Shown here: positions 17,647 to 27,210 of the stretch, in pieces
Numbering within the stretch: position 1 is the stretch's first letter
How the letters are laid out: every line of letters begins with the position of its first letter
Assembly (NCBI RefSeq): GCF_000685095.1
Contig: NZ_BAYE01000015.1
Span: 62,001-126,000 of the forward strand
Length of the DNA stretch: 64,000 nt
Direction of reading: 5' to 3'
DNA from: Paraburkholderia caledonica NBRC 102488
GTDB lineage: Bacteria > Pseudomonadota > Gammaproteobacteria > Burkholderiales > Burkholderiaceae
Position numbers and translations under genes: made by a program
Notes under the pieces: model-generated
Databases searched by the model: none
Told to the model about the DNA's origin: nothing
What the model saw: only the letters and a program-made list of their open reading frames with translations

Positions 17647-17758
17647 GGCGCGGTATTTTTTTCGCGCCTGCGGGCGGTGGCTTTGTTTTGCGGATTTTTG
17701 TGGTTTGGAGTTCTGTTTCTGGGTGGAACCTTTGCGCAGCAACAACAAAAACAAAGCC
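17647..17758. repeat. nested inverted repeats between ADH and LysR genes
   Basis: A hairpin GGCGCG (17647-17652)/CGCGCC (17663-17668) with a T-rich loop is followed by a wide inverted repeat with perfect 11-base arms GGCTTTGTTTT (17679-17689) and AAAACAAAGCC (17748-17758). The CCTGCGGCG wording recalls intergenic repeats frequent in Burkholderia genomes. It may be a terminator/processing element for the ADH transcript. Confidence 0.5.
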
Positions 17759-17830
17759 CCAGCGTAATCAATCAAACACCCAGACAGCCCGCCGCAAAGG
17801 CAAAAAGCTAACCCCAACGAGAGGCACCGA

Positions 17831-18787
17831 ATGATGGACAGAATAACCGCCATGCGCACATTCATCCGGATCGTGGACACGAACAGCTTCACTCGTGCAG
17901 CGGAATCGCTGAACATTCCGCGCGCGACGGCGACTACCATCGTCCAGAATCTGGAAGCCCTGCTCGGCACGCAGTTGCTCGCCCGTACCACGCGGCGGCT
18001 CAGCGTCACTCCGGAAGGCGCCGCCTATTACGAACGCTGTGCGCAAATTCTCGCCGATATCGACGAAATGGAAGCCAGCATCCGGCACGCCACCGATAAC
18101 CTCACCGGCCGCCTGCGCATCGAAATGCCTGGCTCGGTAGCGAGCGCGATCGTGCTGCCTGCGCTCGACGACTTCCATACGCGCTATCCCAACCTGGACC
18201 TTGCCGTTGGCGTCAGCAATCGTACGGTGGATCTGGTGTCGGAAGCAATCGACTGCAGCATCCAGCTCGGTGAATTGCCGGACTCGAATCTCGTCGCGCG
18301 GCATCTCGGCACGCTCGAGCATGTGACCTGCGCAAGCCCGGATTATCTCGCGCGATACGGCACGCCCACCGACCTCGACGACCTGCGCGGGCACGTCGCG
18401 GTCAATTGCATGTCGCCGCATAACGGCCGCGAAGTCGCATTCGATTTCGAAGTGGACGGCGAAGCGCAAAGCGTCAAAGTGAATGGTTTCGTGAAGGTCA
18501 GCGACGAGCAGGCGTATCTCACCTGCGGACTGCAAGGCCATGGGCTCATTCAACCTGCGCGGATCGCCGCGCAACCGTACCTCGACTCAGGACTATTGCG
18601 TGAAGTACTTCCGCAATGGAAGCCTGTGCCCATGCCCGTTTCGATCGCCTATCTGAAGAATCGCCGCGTGTCGCCCCGCGTGCGCGCATTCGTGGACTGG
18701 CTCGCGGAGTTGTTCGAAAACGCCGAACACGTCGATCAGGACCTCTCGCGCGTGCGCCAATTGCTGCGGGGCTTGCATCCCGCGTGA
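17831..18787 (+). CDS. LysR-family transcriptional regulator
   Basis: This 318-residue regulator has an N-terminal winged helix (MDRITAMRTFIRIVDTNSFT, RAAESLNIPRATATTIVQNLE) and a C-terminal LysR substrate domain (about 95-300). GAGG precedes the tandem ATG start. It belongs to the subgroup often next to short-chain or medium-chain oxidoreductases. Both it and the alcohol dehydrogenase point right. LysR regulators usually act on a divergent neighbour, but none is present; the convergent gene downstream is a nucleoside hydrolase. Target unknown. Confidence 0.9.
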   Translation: MMDRITAMRTFIRIVDTNSFTRAAESLNIPRATATTIVQNLEALLGTQLLARTTRRLSVTPEGAAYYERCAQILADIDEMEASIRHATDNLTGRLRIEMPGSVASAIVLPALDDFHTRYPNLDLAVGVSNRTVDLVSEAIDCSIQLGELPDSNLVARHLGTLEHVTCASPDYLARYGTPTDLDDLRGHVAVNCMSPHNGREVAFDFEVDGEAQSVKVNGFVKVSDEQAYLTCGLQGHGLIQPARIAAQPYLDSGLLREVLPQWKPVPMPVSIAYLKNRRVSPRVRAFVDWLAELFENAEHVDQDLSRVRQLLRGLHPA

Positions 18788-18831
18788 AGCGGATTCATGC
18801 AGCCTCGCAGCAGTACACGCGTGACAATAGA

Positions 18832-19968
18832 TCAGCCTGGCAGCGGCACCGGCCGGGTCAGCAGATCCACATAGAAATTGAAGAAGTTCTGATTGTCGAA
18901 GCGTTTGACGATGGTCATCTTCTGCAATCCAGCCGGCGGTGAGCTTGCATAGCCGGTAGCTTTGCCGTCATTCGCGCCGAAACTCGTATCCACGTCCACC
19001 CACTCGTCCACGGTCTGGGTTGCAAACGAAGGATGCATCAAATACCCGAGTGTCAGTGTGTCCCATATGTTCGTGGTGTAGTTCGGGTTCGTCTCGAAGC
19101 CGTTCTTGCCGTCGAAACCGTAGCCATTCAATGTCTTGAACAATTGAGTAATGATGGTCTGCTTCGTTGGATCGTGTGCAATACGGTCGTAAAGCGCCTT
19201 GTCCATTTTCACGGTGTCCGTCACGTCGAGCGGCACGACGACCTGCTTCACCGGCAGATGCAGCACCTCTTTCGCTGCTTGCGGATCGAACCACCAGTTG
19301 AATTCCGCCGTTGGGGTGGTATTGCCCGGCACGTCGATCGCGCCTCCCATATAGATGATCTGTTTGATCAACGGCACGATCTCGGGATGCTGACGCGCGG
19401 CGAGTGCGATATTGGTCAATGGTCCGATTGCAAGAATCGTCACCTCGCCGGGATTCTGCTTCACTGAATCGACGATGAAATCCACCGCGCTCTTGCTCTG
19501 CACCTTGGTGTGGGTCGCGAAGCCGTCGGGCGGTGCCACGAGGTCGCTATCCGACTTCGGCTCGGGCGTGCCCCAAGCGCCGAGATAGCCGTCGCCGCCG
19601 GGGAATTGCGCCATTTCTGCCTGGATCGTGGCGAAGTCATGCGACAGCGCAAAGTTTGCGCCCGCATAGACGCCGATCTGCTTTTCGACGCCGAGCCGCT
19701 CGACTGATTTCAATGCATCCGCCACACCTTGCTTCAACCATTGATTACCCGACACTACGGTAATGCCGAGTACTTTCAGCGATCCCTGCGCCTGTAATTG
19801 CACCGCCATGACGCCGAGCTGGCCGTCGTCGCTCAGCGTGTTGTAGTCGCTGTCGATAATGACCTTGGGGGGATTGGAAGGATTCAGTTCGCTGCCGCCG
19901 CATGCCGCAATGACCAGAGCAGTCACGACGCTTGCTACATAGCTCAATGCCACGAAAAACCGCTTCAT
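18832..19968 (-). CDS. nucleoside hydrolase lipoprotein
   Basis: This 378-residue inosine/uridine-preferring nucleoside hydrolase family protein carries a lipoprotein signal ending AACGG, placing it on the periplasmic side of a membrane. The calcium-binding N-terminal motif is DSDYNTLSDDG, a stretched form of the usual DxDxGxDD. Other visible motifs are ILAIGPLTNIALAA, YMGGAID and the C-terminal NIWDTLT active-site helix. Known enzymes split ribonucleosides into base and ribose for salvage. An exported lipoprotein version would scavenge external nucleosides. It is monocistronic; no transporter adjoins. Confidence 0.88.
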   Translation of the reverse strand: MKRFFVALSYVASVVTALVIAACGGSELNPSNPPKVIIDSDYNTLSDDGQLGVMAVQLQAQGSLKVLGITVVSGNQWLKQGVADALKSVERLGVEKQIGVYAGANFALSHDFATIQAEMAQFPGGDGYLGAWGTPEPKSDSDLVAPPDGFATHTKVQSKSAVDFIVDSVKQNPGEVTILAIGPLTNIALAARQHPEIVPLIKQIIYMGGAIDVPGNTTPTAEFNWWFDPQAAKEVLHLPVKQVVVPLDVTDTVKMDKALYDRIAHDPTKQTIITQLFKTLNGYGFDGKNGFETNPNYTTNIWDTLTLGYLMHPSFATQTVDEWVDVDTSFGANDGKATGYASSPPAGLQKMTIVKRFDNQNFFNFYVDLLTRPVPLPG

Positions 19969-20119
19969 TGATGTCTCCTGTTCTATCGCATCGGTGTGCG
20001 ACTAGGGAGAGTCATCATAGACTTAAAGACGCCGAAATCAAACCGGAGTATCGACGAGGCTCGCGGATAACGCGAACCTCGTCAAGGCCTCTTGAACAGA
20101 ACACTCGTATGGCAAAGAG

Positions 20120-21103
20120 TCAGGGCTGACGCGCTTGCTGCGCAGAACCTGGGCATGCGGGGTCTTTGCCCCAATGACCGTCGCACACGCGCCAGCGGCA
20201 CAACTGGTCTTCGAAAAAGCCACGCTGCCCGCACTCTTTCACGCGCTCGGCAAGCTTTGCATTGCCCGGCGCCGCCGAGGTAGGCACCTTGGCGGTCGGA
20301 CTACTGCCGCCGGCCTTGCTGTCCGCCGGTTTGGTCCGTGCAACAAGCGCGGCCAATAGATCGGCGTCCGAATCATCTTTCGACGTCGCGCCCGGCTTCG
20401 TTTTCTTCGCCTGCGTGGCGGCAGTCGTCGTGCCGGAACGATGGCTGCCCGCGCTTGCCGTTACGGTTTCCTTCTTGCCGTGCGCCGCTGCCTCGTGCTT
20501 GCTCCTGCTCGCAACGGTCGTCGAACTCTTGTCGTGCTTCGCCGCCGACGCAACCGCTGGCGCCGTTCCGGGCGCGCCGGCGACCGGAGCGACCGACGCA
20601 ACCGACGCAACCGAGGCTGAAGCGCCGCTCGGCACAGCGCCGTCAGCAAGCGCCCGCGACAAGCGGTTGTCCGCCAGACCCGCGGACGCCGATGTAGAAG
20701 AAGCCGCGGCTTTGCTGTCGCTGTCATCGGCGATGATCGTCGCCGCTTGCGACGATGCCGGCGCGGGCGCTTGCGCACTCGCGGCGACCTGAACGGTTGC
20801 GCTCGCAACGGAGGCCGGTACGGCGGCCTTGGCGACGTTGGCCCCACTCGCGGGCACGGCGCCAGCGACCGGCTCCGCAGGCGCACGTTGTTGCATGTGC
20901 CACGCGCCCCAGCCCCCCGCTGCGATCACAAGCAGGGCGACCAGCGCAACCGGCGTTCTTGACCGGCGTGGTTTATCGTTAGGCGGCGCGACGCGGCCTT
21001 CCAGATTCGCAAGAATTCGCGAACCATTGCCATCTGCGCCTTTAGCCTTATCGGATAACAGGCTAGGCGGGGCTTTGGAATTTGAATTTTCCGGCGCACT
21101 CAT
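20120..21103 (-). CDS. T6SS-linked single-pass membrane protein with four-Cys C-terminal tail
   Basis: This 327-residue protein has a cytoplasmic N-terminus, one TM helix at about 51-71 (TPVALVALLVIAAGGWGAW), then a long low-complexity Ala/Ser/Val/Lys-rich periplasmic stretch. The compact C-terminal tail has Cys291, Cys302, Cys307 and Cys317 in the spacing C-x10-C-x4-C-x9-C, with Trp and Gly between. It is divergent from the peptidoglycan peptidase gene of the T6SS locus, the position occupied in Burkholderia T6SS-1 clusters by the gene usually called tagY; I recall this but cannot verify it here. The shape suggests a TonB-like spacer with a disulfide-bonded periplasmic head. No function is known. 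Confidence 0.7.
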   Translation of the reverse strand: MSAPENSNSKAPPSLLSDKAKGADGNGSRILANLEGRVAPPNDKPRRSRTPVALVALLVIAAGGWGAWHMQQRAPAEPVAGAVPASGANVAKAAVPASVASATVQVAASAQAPAPASSQAATIIADDSDSKAAASSTSASAGLADNRLSRALADGAVPSGASASVASVASVAPVAGAPGTAPAVASAAKHDKSSTTVASRSKHEAAAHGKKETVTASAGSHRSGTTTAATQAKKTKPGATSKDDSDADLLAALVARTKPADSKAGGSSPTAKVPTSAAPGNAKLAERVKECGQRGFFEDQLCRWRVCDGHWGKDPACPGSAQQARQP

Positions 21104-21228
21104 TCACTGTCTCATTGAATCCTGGATTATTTCGCCGTGATAATACTGCTCCGGCTCCTCTCCGAGCAGGCCTGATTCTAAGAGCAAGCATTACAAAATA
21201 CAATTGTTTCCACTTTCCGGGGTCGCCA

Positions 21229-22074
21229 TTGATTGCCGTAGTACTTCTTGCCTATTTCACCATCGCGGTTGTGTTCGCCGCATTGCTGCTTTTGCCGGCG
21301 GTCCGCGCTTCTCTATTAGACGCGGCACTGACCATTCATGGACGCGTTATGCGCGGGGCATCGCGCAGCGCATATGTCGCGCGCGGTCAATTAGCACGCT
21401 CGGCAAGAATTTCGCAATCCACTGCGATGGATGTGAAGAAATTACTGGCGCGTCGGCGCTTGCTGATTTTTACCACCACAGGTATTCTTGCGACGCCGCC
21501 ATTGGTGGCATTGGCATTACGCGGCCGGCAGTTATTCCAATTCGACGAAACCGCACGGGTACCCGACGAGAAAATTGCTGCCTTACTAAACGGCGAACAG
21601 CTCGTACCCCCGCCGCCGCTGCCGCCGGAGGTGTTTGCCACGCGTGAAGTCGAGCAGATCCGGCCCGCGCTAAAAGATGCGAGCCGCGACTGGAATCTGC
21701 TCGATGCCGATTTCAGAACGCGTTTATTGCTCGTCTACAAAATCATGCACGAGCAGCACGGGTACGAAATGGCTTTGCTTGAAGGTTATCGCAGTCCGGA
21801 GCGGCAAAACCGGCTCGCGCAAATGGGGAGCAACGTCACCAATGCCGCTGCGTTTCAAAGCTATCACCAATACGGTCTTGCGGCGGACAATGCGTTTCTA
21901 CGCGACGGCAAGCTCGTCATTTCAGAAAAAGATCCCTGGGCGATGCGAGGCTATCAGTTATATGGGCAAACAGCCGAACAGGTCGGCCTGACATGGGGTG
22001 GCCGCTGGAAAATGATGGATCTCGGGCACGTTGAATATCACAAACCCGGCTTCGTCCTCGGGCGGAGTCATTAA
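21229..22074 (+). CDS. tagX: T6SS-associated M15 peptidoglycan endopeptidase (TagX-like)
   Basis: This inner-membrane-anchored metallopeptidase cuts peptidoglycan peptides. In Acinetobacter, TagX is an L,D-endopeptidase that lets the T6SS apparatus span the wall. It has two hydrophobic segments (near the N-terminus and about residues 80-105), then a VanY/CwlK-type domain. Zinc ligands are in SYHQYGLAAD (His213, Asp220) and DLGHVE (Asp264, His267, Glu269), all intact. I chose TTG 21229 after CCGGGG; the ATG at 21082 would overlap the divergent gene. It is 273 bases upstream of tssM on the same strand. Its localisation and catalytic residues make a wall-remodelling role likely rather than a secreted effector. 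Confidence 0.82.
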   Translation: MIAVVLLAYFTIAVVFAALLLLPAVRASLLDAALTIHGRVMRGASRSAYVARGQLARSARISQSTAMDVKKLLARRRLLIFTTTGILATPPLVALALRGRQLFQFDETARVPDEKIAALLNGEQLVPPPPLPPEVFATREVEQIRPALKDASRDWNLLDADFRTRLLLVYKIMHEQHGYEMALLEGYRSPERQNRLAQMGSNVTNAAAFQSYHQYGLAADNAFLRDGKLVISEKDPWAMRGYQLYGQTAEQVGLTWGGRWKMMDLGHVEYHKPGFVLGRSH

Positions 22075-22347
22075 AACGTAACGGGTACAAGAGGCTGGAA
22101 AATGGGGCGATCAATCATTATTTATGGCAAAAAGCGGCAATACAAACCGCAATCGGCCATACATCGGTGCATTCATCGGGCCGCTATTTGCAACGACGGC
22201 ACTCACGCATTTAACAATTCACCCGTTTTCATGTTTGTCCCGAACCCGCTTTCGTTTTCTTTCGCTTCGGTTTCAAACGCTGCACTCGCGTGATGCCGTT
22301 TGCCACGGCACGCGCCACAACACCAATCATCAAGACCTGAACGGCTT

Positions 22348-25300
22348 ATGCGACGCATTCTCAACGTGTTGACCCATCCACGCACGCTCTCGATCATCGG
22401 CCTGCTCGCGCTCGCTGCTGTGTTGTTCGTCGGCGCCGATACATTGCAGATCGACCTGATGTGGCCGGCCATCGCACTCGGCGTGGTGATCGCGCTATGG
22501 CTGCTCGTGTGGGCGGTGCGCCGCCTGCGCGCGCGGCGCGCGAACCGCAAGCTCGGCGAGATGCTGGAACAGCAGGCCGAGACACAGAGCACAGAGGCCG
22601 GTCCTGCGCCCACGCCCGCCCGCCAGGCGGAACTCGACGTGCTGCGCACGCGCCTCGTCGATGCGGTCAAGACCATCAAGACCTCGAAGATCGGTCAGGT
22701 CTCGGGCGGCTCCGCACTGTATGAGTTGCCTTGGTACATCGTGATCGGCAACCCCGCCGCCGGCAAGAGCAGCGCGGTGTTGAACTCGGGCTTGCAATTT
22801 CCCTTCGCCGACAAGAACAACGCGGTAATTCACGGCATTGGCGGCACGCGCAACTGCGACTGGTTCTTCACGACCGAGGGCATTCTGCTGGATACCGCCG
22901 GACGTTACTCGGTGCATGAGGAAGACCGCACCGAATGGCTCGGCTTTCTCGGCCTGCTCAAACGCTTCCGGCCGAAAGCACCGATCAACGGGATCATCGT
23001 GACGGCGAGCCTTGCGGAACTCACCAGCAGCAAGCCGGAATTCGCAATCAACCTCGCGAAGAACCTGCGCCAGCGCGTGCAGGAATTGACCGAGAAGCTC
23101 GAAGTTTTCGCGCCTGTCTACGTGATGTTCACGAAGGCAGACCTGATTACGGGCTTCACCGAATTCTTCAGCGGCAGCGACCGTCATGAATACGACCGCG
23201 TGTGGGGCGCCACCCTGCCCTACGAACCGGACGAGAAGCGCGACGTAGTCGGGCTTTTCGACGAGCACTTCGAAGAACTGTACGACGGCCTGAAAGAAAT
23301 CAGCGTCGCGCAAATGTCAATCAATCGCGGTAATAAGCTCTCGCCAGGTCAACTGAGCTTTCCACTCGAATTCTCGACGATCAAGCCGGCATTGCGTGCT
23401 TTCCTTGCTACGTTGTTTGAAACGAACCCGTTCCAGTACAAGCCGATCTTCCGCGGCTTTTATTTCACGAGTGCATTGCAGGAAGGTGAAACCAATAGCT
23501 CCGCGGCCACGCGCATCGCGAACCGCTTCGGCCTGAGCGCCGACAGCATGCCGAAGCCGCATAGCGCATTCTCGAAGAACGGCTTCTTTCTGCGCGATCT
23601 TTTTTCAAAAGTAATTTTCGCAGACCGGCAAACGGTCAAGCAGTTCGCAAGCCCCGCGAAAACGCGCATGCGTTATGCAACGTTCTTCGGTTTCGTCGCT
23701 GCGCTGGCGCTCGCACTCGGCGGCTGGACCTGGTCGACCATCGGCAATCAGCAACTCGCCGAGAACGTGAAAGCCGACCTCGACAATGTGGTGCGCCTGC
23801 AGCAGAACCGCAACGATCTGCAATCGCGCCTGCAGGCCATGGACGTTCTCGAAGACCGTATCGACCAGTTGGAACAGTTCCGCCGCGACAAGCCGCTCGC
23901 CGTTTCATTCGGTCTGTACCAGGGCGACCGTCTCGAAGAACGCCTGCTTACCGAGTACTACAACGGCGTGCGCCAGATCCTGCTCGATCCGGTTTCGCAG
24001 AACCTCGCGTCGTTCCTGAAGGAAGTCAACGCGCATCCCGATCAGCTTGCGCCGCTTAACCGCACGCCCGATGCGGCCGCCATTCCCGTCTCGGCTCACA
24101 TGGCCATGGCGGCGAACAGCCAGGGCGGGCTTTATAGCGACGCATCGCCAACCAACGTCGAAGACGCGTACAACGCGCTCAAGACGTATCTGATGCTAAG
24201 CGACAAGCGTCACGTGGAAACGGCTCACCTGACCGACCAGGTTGCGCGTTTCTGGCGCGGCTGGCTCGAAACGAATCGCGGCAACATGCCCCGCGACGAG
24301 ATGATCCGCAGCGCGGAGCGCATGATCACGTTCTACCTGTCACGCGTATCCGACGACGACTGGCCGATGATCGACCAGAACCTCGGCCTCGTTGACCAGA
24401 CGCGCGAGAACCTGCGCCGCGTGGTGCGCGGCATGCCGGCGCGTCAGCGTGTCTACGAAGAGATCAAGGCGCGCGCGTCGACCCGTTTCGCGCCAATGAC
24501 CATTGCGCGCATCGTCGGCGAAAACAATACGTCGCTCGTGGCGGGCAGCTACGCGATTCCCGGCACGTTCACGCGTGAAGCGTGGTTCCAATACGTGCAG
24601 CCTGCAATCCGCGACGCCGCGACGAAAGAACTGCAAGCGAAAGACTGGGTGCTCAACACCTCCGCTCACGACGACCTCACGCTCGAAGGCAGCCCTGAGC
24701 AGATTCAGAAAGCACTCGTCACGATGTATAAGACCGAGTACGCAATGCACTGGCAGAAGTTCATGCAAGGTATTGCGGTGCAGAGCTTCGGCAGTTTCGG
24801 ACAAGCGGTGGACGCAATGAACCGTCTCGGCGATCCGCAGGATTCGCCCATTCGCAAAGTACTCGAAACTGCTTACGACCAGACCTCGTGGGATAACCCT
24901 TCGCTTTTCAATGCAAACCTGAAACGCGCGCAAAGCGGCGTGACGAGTTGGTTCAAGCAATGGTTCGCGCGCGCGCCGACCGGTCAATTGAACGCGAACA
25001 TCGACATCAACGGTAATCCGGTCGAATTGACGATGGGCCCGATCGGCCAGGAGTTCTCCGCGCTCGGCCGCATTGTCGTGACGGGCGACAACGGCTCGAT
25101 GCTCAAGGGCTACATGGACACGCTGTCGAAGGTCCGTACGCGCTTTAACGTCATCAAGAATCAGGGCGATCCCGGGCCGGGCGCGCGCCAGCTCATGCAG
25201 CAGACGCTCGACGGCAGCGGCTCCGAGTTGGCCGATTCGCTCAAGTATGTCGACGAGCAGATGTTGACGGGTCTCACCGACTCACAACGCAAGGCGTTGA

Positions 25301-26217
25301 GGCCGTTGCTGGTGCGTCCGCTGATGGCCGCGTACGCCGTGGTGATTCAACCCGCGAGCGTCGAAGTCAACAAGGTGTGGAATGCGCAGGTGTATCAGAC
25401 GTTCCAGAGTTCGCTTGCGAACAAGTATCCGTTTGCCGGCGATGCGAAGGTCGAAGCCGGCGCGGGCGAGATTGCGCAGGTGTTCGGACCCGACGGCTCG
25501 ATTGCGAAGTTCGTCGGCACCACGCTCGGGCCGCTCGCGGTGCGCCGCGGCGACACGCTCACCGCCCGCACATGGGGCGATATGGGCCTCGCGCTCACGC
25601 CCGACTTCACCAACGGCTTCGCGCGTTGGGTCGCGCCGCTTGCAGGCGGCGCAGCGGGTGCGTCGGCGGGTCAAAGCTCGGCCGAGCCGCAGACGGTGTT
25701 CCAGATTCTGCCGCAACCGAGCAGCGGAACGACCGAGTACACGCTCGCGATCGACGGTCAGCAGATGCGCTACCGCAACACGCCGCCACAGTGGACCAAC
25801 TTCGTGTGGCCGAATCCGTCGGGCTCGCCAGGCGCTACGCTGAACGCGACGACCTTCGATGGCCGCACGCTGCAGCTCGTCAACGAGCCGGGCCGCTACG
25901 GTCTGGAGAAGCTGATCAACTCGGCGCAACGAAAGCGCCGACCGGATGGGACCTTCGACCTGTCGTGGACCCAAGGCAATGTGACGGTGGCGGTGAGCAT
26001 GCGCATCATCAGCACGTCGCAAGCATCGGGCAGCAGCAGCGACGCCCCGCAACAGCAGAGCCTGCGCGGTTTGCGCCTGCCGTCGTCGGTAGCGGACGTA
26101 AGTGCGGCGGCCAACTCGGTCACCGCAACGGCCACGAACACGGCGGCGCCCGCGTCGCCAGCAGCGCGGCCGGCCACGGCCGCCACTGCGGTTTCGAACA
26201 CAGGGAGCGCGCAATGA
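22348..26217 (+). CDS. tssM: T6SS membrane-complex protein TssM (IcmF/VasK)
   Basis: This 1289-residue inner-membrane protein forms the trans-envelope channel with TssJ and TssL. It has two TM helices near the N-terminus (about 12-30 and 38-58), an intact cytoplasmic NTPase Walker A (GNPAAGKS, 134-141), a third TM at about 442-462 and a large periplasmic region. The C-terminal beta-domain that contacts TssJ lies before an Ala/Pro/Ser-rich tail. ATG 22348 removes 16 implausible residues. Its stop overlaps the tagF start (ATGA), so the two are translationally coupled. Length is typical for the family; the Ala/Thr-rich last 60 residues are unusual and may be disordered. Confidence 0.97.
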   Translation: MRRILNVLTHPRTLSIIGLLALAAVLFVGADTLQIDLMWPAIALGVVIALWLLVWAVRRLRARRANRKLGEMLEQQAETQSTEAGPAPTPARQAELDVLRTRLVDAVKTIKTSKIGQVSGGSALYELPWYIVIGNPAAGKSSAVLNSGLQFPFADKNNAVIHGIGGTRNCDWFFTTEGILLDTAGRYSVHEEDRTEWLGFLGLLKRFRPKAPINGIIVTASLAELTSSKPEFAINLAKNLRQRVQELTEKLEVFAPVYVMFTKADLITGFTEFFSGSDRHEYDRVWGATLPYEPDEKRDVVGLFDEHFEELYDGLKEISVAQMSINRGNKLSPGQLSFPLEFSTIKPALRAFLATLFETNPFQYKPIFRGFYFTSALQEGETNSSAATRIANRFGLSADSMPKPHSAFSKNGFFLRDLFSKVIFADRQTVKQFASPAKTRMRYATFFGFVAALALALGGWTWSTIGNQQLAENVKADLDNVVRLQQNRNDLQSRLQAMDVLEDRIDQLEQFRRDKPLAVSFGLYQGDRLEERLLTEYYNGVRQILLDPVSQNLASFLKEVNAHPDQLAPLNRTPDAAAIPVSAHMAMAANSQGGLYSDASPTNVEDAYNALKTYLMLSDKRHVETAHLTDQVARFWRGWLETNRGNMPRDEMIRSAERMITFYLSRVSDDDWPMIDQNLGLVDQTRENLRRVVRGMPARQRVYEEIKARASTRFAPMTIARIVGENNTSLVAGSYAIPGTFTREAWFQYVQPAIRDAATKELQAKDWVLNTSAHDDLTLEGSPEQIQKALVTMYKTEYAMHWQKFMQGIAVQSFGSFGQAVDAMNRLGDPQDSPIRKVLETAYDQTSWDNPSLFNANLKRAQSGVTSWFKQWFARAPTGQLNANIDINGNPVELTMGPIGQEFSALGRIVVTGDNGSMLKGYMDTLSKVRTRFNVIKNQGDPGPGARQLMQQTLDGSGSELADSLKYVDEQMLTGLTDSQRKALRPLLVRPLMAAYAVVIQPASVEVNKVWNAQVYQTFQSSLANKYPFAGDAKVEAGAGEIAQVFGPDGSIAKFVGTTLGPLAVRRGDTLTARTWGDMGLALTPDFTNGFARWVAPLAGGAAGASAGQSSAEPQTVFQILPQPSSGTTEYTLAIDGQQMRYRNTPPQWTNFVWPNPSGSPGATLNATTFDGRTLQLVNEPGRYGLEKLINSAQRKRRPDGTFDLSWTQGNVTVAVSMRIISTSQASGSSSDAPQQQSLRGLRLPSSVADVSAAANSVTATATNTAAPASPAARPATAATAVSNTGSAQ

Positions 26218-27206
26218 CGCAGACCGTGCAGGCGCAGATCGCGTACTTCGGCAAGATTCCGTCGCGTGGGGACTTCGTAAAAAGCGCGCACAACCCGCAA
26301 TTGCTCGCCACGCTGGACCGCTGGATCGCCGAGGCAATGGAATTGCTCACTGACGATCCGCGCTGGAAGATCGTCTATGAAAATGCGAAGCCCATGCACT
26401 TCGCGTTCCTCGGTTCGCGCAGCAAGCTCGCCATTGCGGGCCACATGATGGCGAGTCACGATCAGTCGTCGCGCCGCTTTCCGTTTCTTGCGGCAACCGC
26501 GCTCGAAGTCGAAAAGCCGCTCACGTTCCTCGCACACAGCCCGCTCGCTTTCGCGCGTTTGTGGTCGCGCGTGTCGGCGCAGATGAAGCCGTTGCTTGGC
26601 GCAAGCGAGCCGGCCGGCGCATTGCAGGCGCTGGGCGAAACGCAGGTGCCGATCGAGATTGGCGGCGGTCCGGGCAATCCGCATGACGGCACCTTCAACG
26701 ACTTTGTCGAGCACCAGACGCTCGCCGGGCTCGAACAGATGCTGCTGGCAAGCGGCCATCCGGTGCGCTTGCGCGGCGCGATGCTCGCGCTCGGTTCTCT
26801 GCTGCGTCCCGTGATGCAAAGCGGCTCGTCGCATCTGGAACGCGGACTCACGCTGCCGCTGCCTAACGATCCGTTCTATCGCAGTCTCGTTGCGGCATTC
26901 TGGCTCGAACTGATCGCGCCGTTCGTCGCGCAGGCGGATTTCGAACTGGCGATTTTTATCGGCACAATCGCCGAGCGCGAGCGGCTCATTGTCGGCTTTA
27001 ACGGCGCGTCGGCGAAAACGCTGCATAGCGTGGTCGATCCGCAAGCCTATGCAGCACATAACATCGATATCGACGATCCCGAGTGGATCGACGAACACGC
27101 ACAAAACGATCATGGCATCAGCAAGCTTGTCAGCTACCTCGACCAACCGCAACTGTCCTTGCGCGTCAGCATCGACACGTTCCGCGAAGCCTTCACGGGA
27201 GCGTAA
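26214..27206 (+). CDS. tagF: T6SS accessory protein TagF
   Basis: This 330-residue cytoplasmic protein begins with the TagF/ImpM-type domain (IAYFGKIPSRGDFVKS, then LDRWIAEAM and FLGSRSKLAIAGHMMASHDQ SRRFPF-like motifs). In other bacteria TagF proteins restrain T6SS assembly post-translationally, in some cases by binding Fha, and are relieved by the TagQRST/PpkA pathway. No fha or ppkA/pppA kinase-phosphatase genes are present in this locus, so the mode of restraint here is uncertain. The gene overlaps tssM by four bases and is followed by the OmpA-like gene after four bases, forming one operon. Confidence 0.92.
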   Translation: MTQTVQAQIAYFGKIPSRGDFVKSAHNPQLLATLDRWIAEAMELLTDDPRWKIVYENAKPMHFAFLGSRSKLAIAGHMMASHDQSSRRFPFLAATALEVEKPLTFLAHSPLAFARLWSRVSAQMKPLLGASEPAGALQALGETQVPIEIGGGPGNPHDGTFNDFVEHQTLAGLEQMLLASGHPVRLRGAMLALGSLLRPVMQSGSSHLERGLTLPLPNDPFYRSLVAAFWLELIAPFVAQADFELAIFIGTIAERERLIVGFNGASAKTLHSVVDPQAYAAHNIDIDDPEWIDEHAQNDHGISKLVSYLDQPQLSLRVSIDTFREAFTGA

Positions 27207-27210
27207 TGCA

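Noticed and set aside
17557..18009. Long leftward frame opposite the LysR gene start
   Set aside because: It lies antisense to a well-supported LysR gene and to the end of the dehydrogenase gene, and its composition is unlike a protein.
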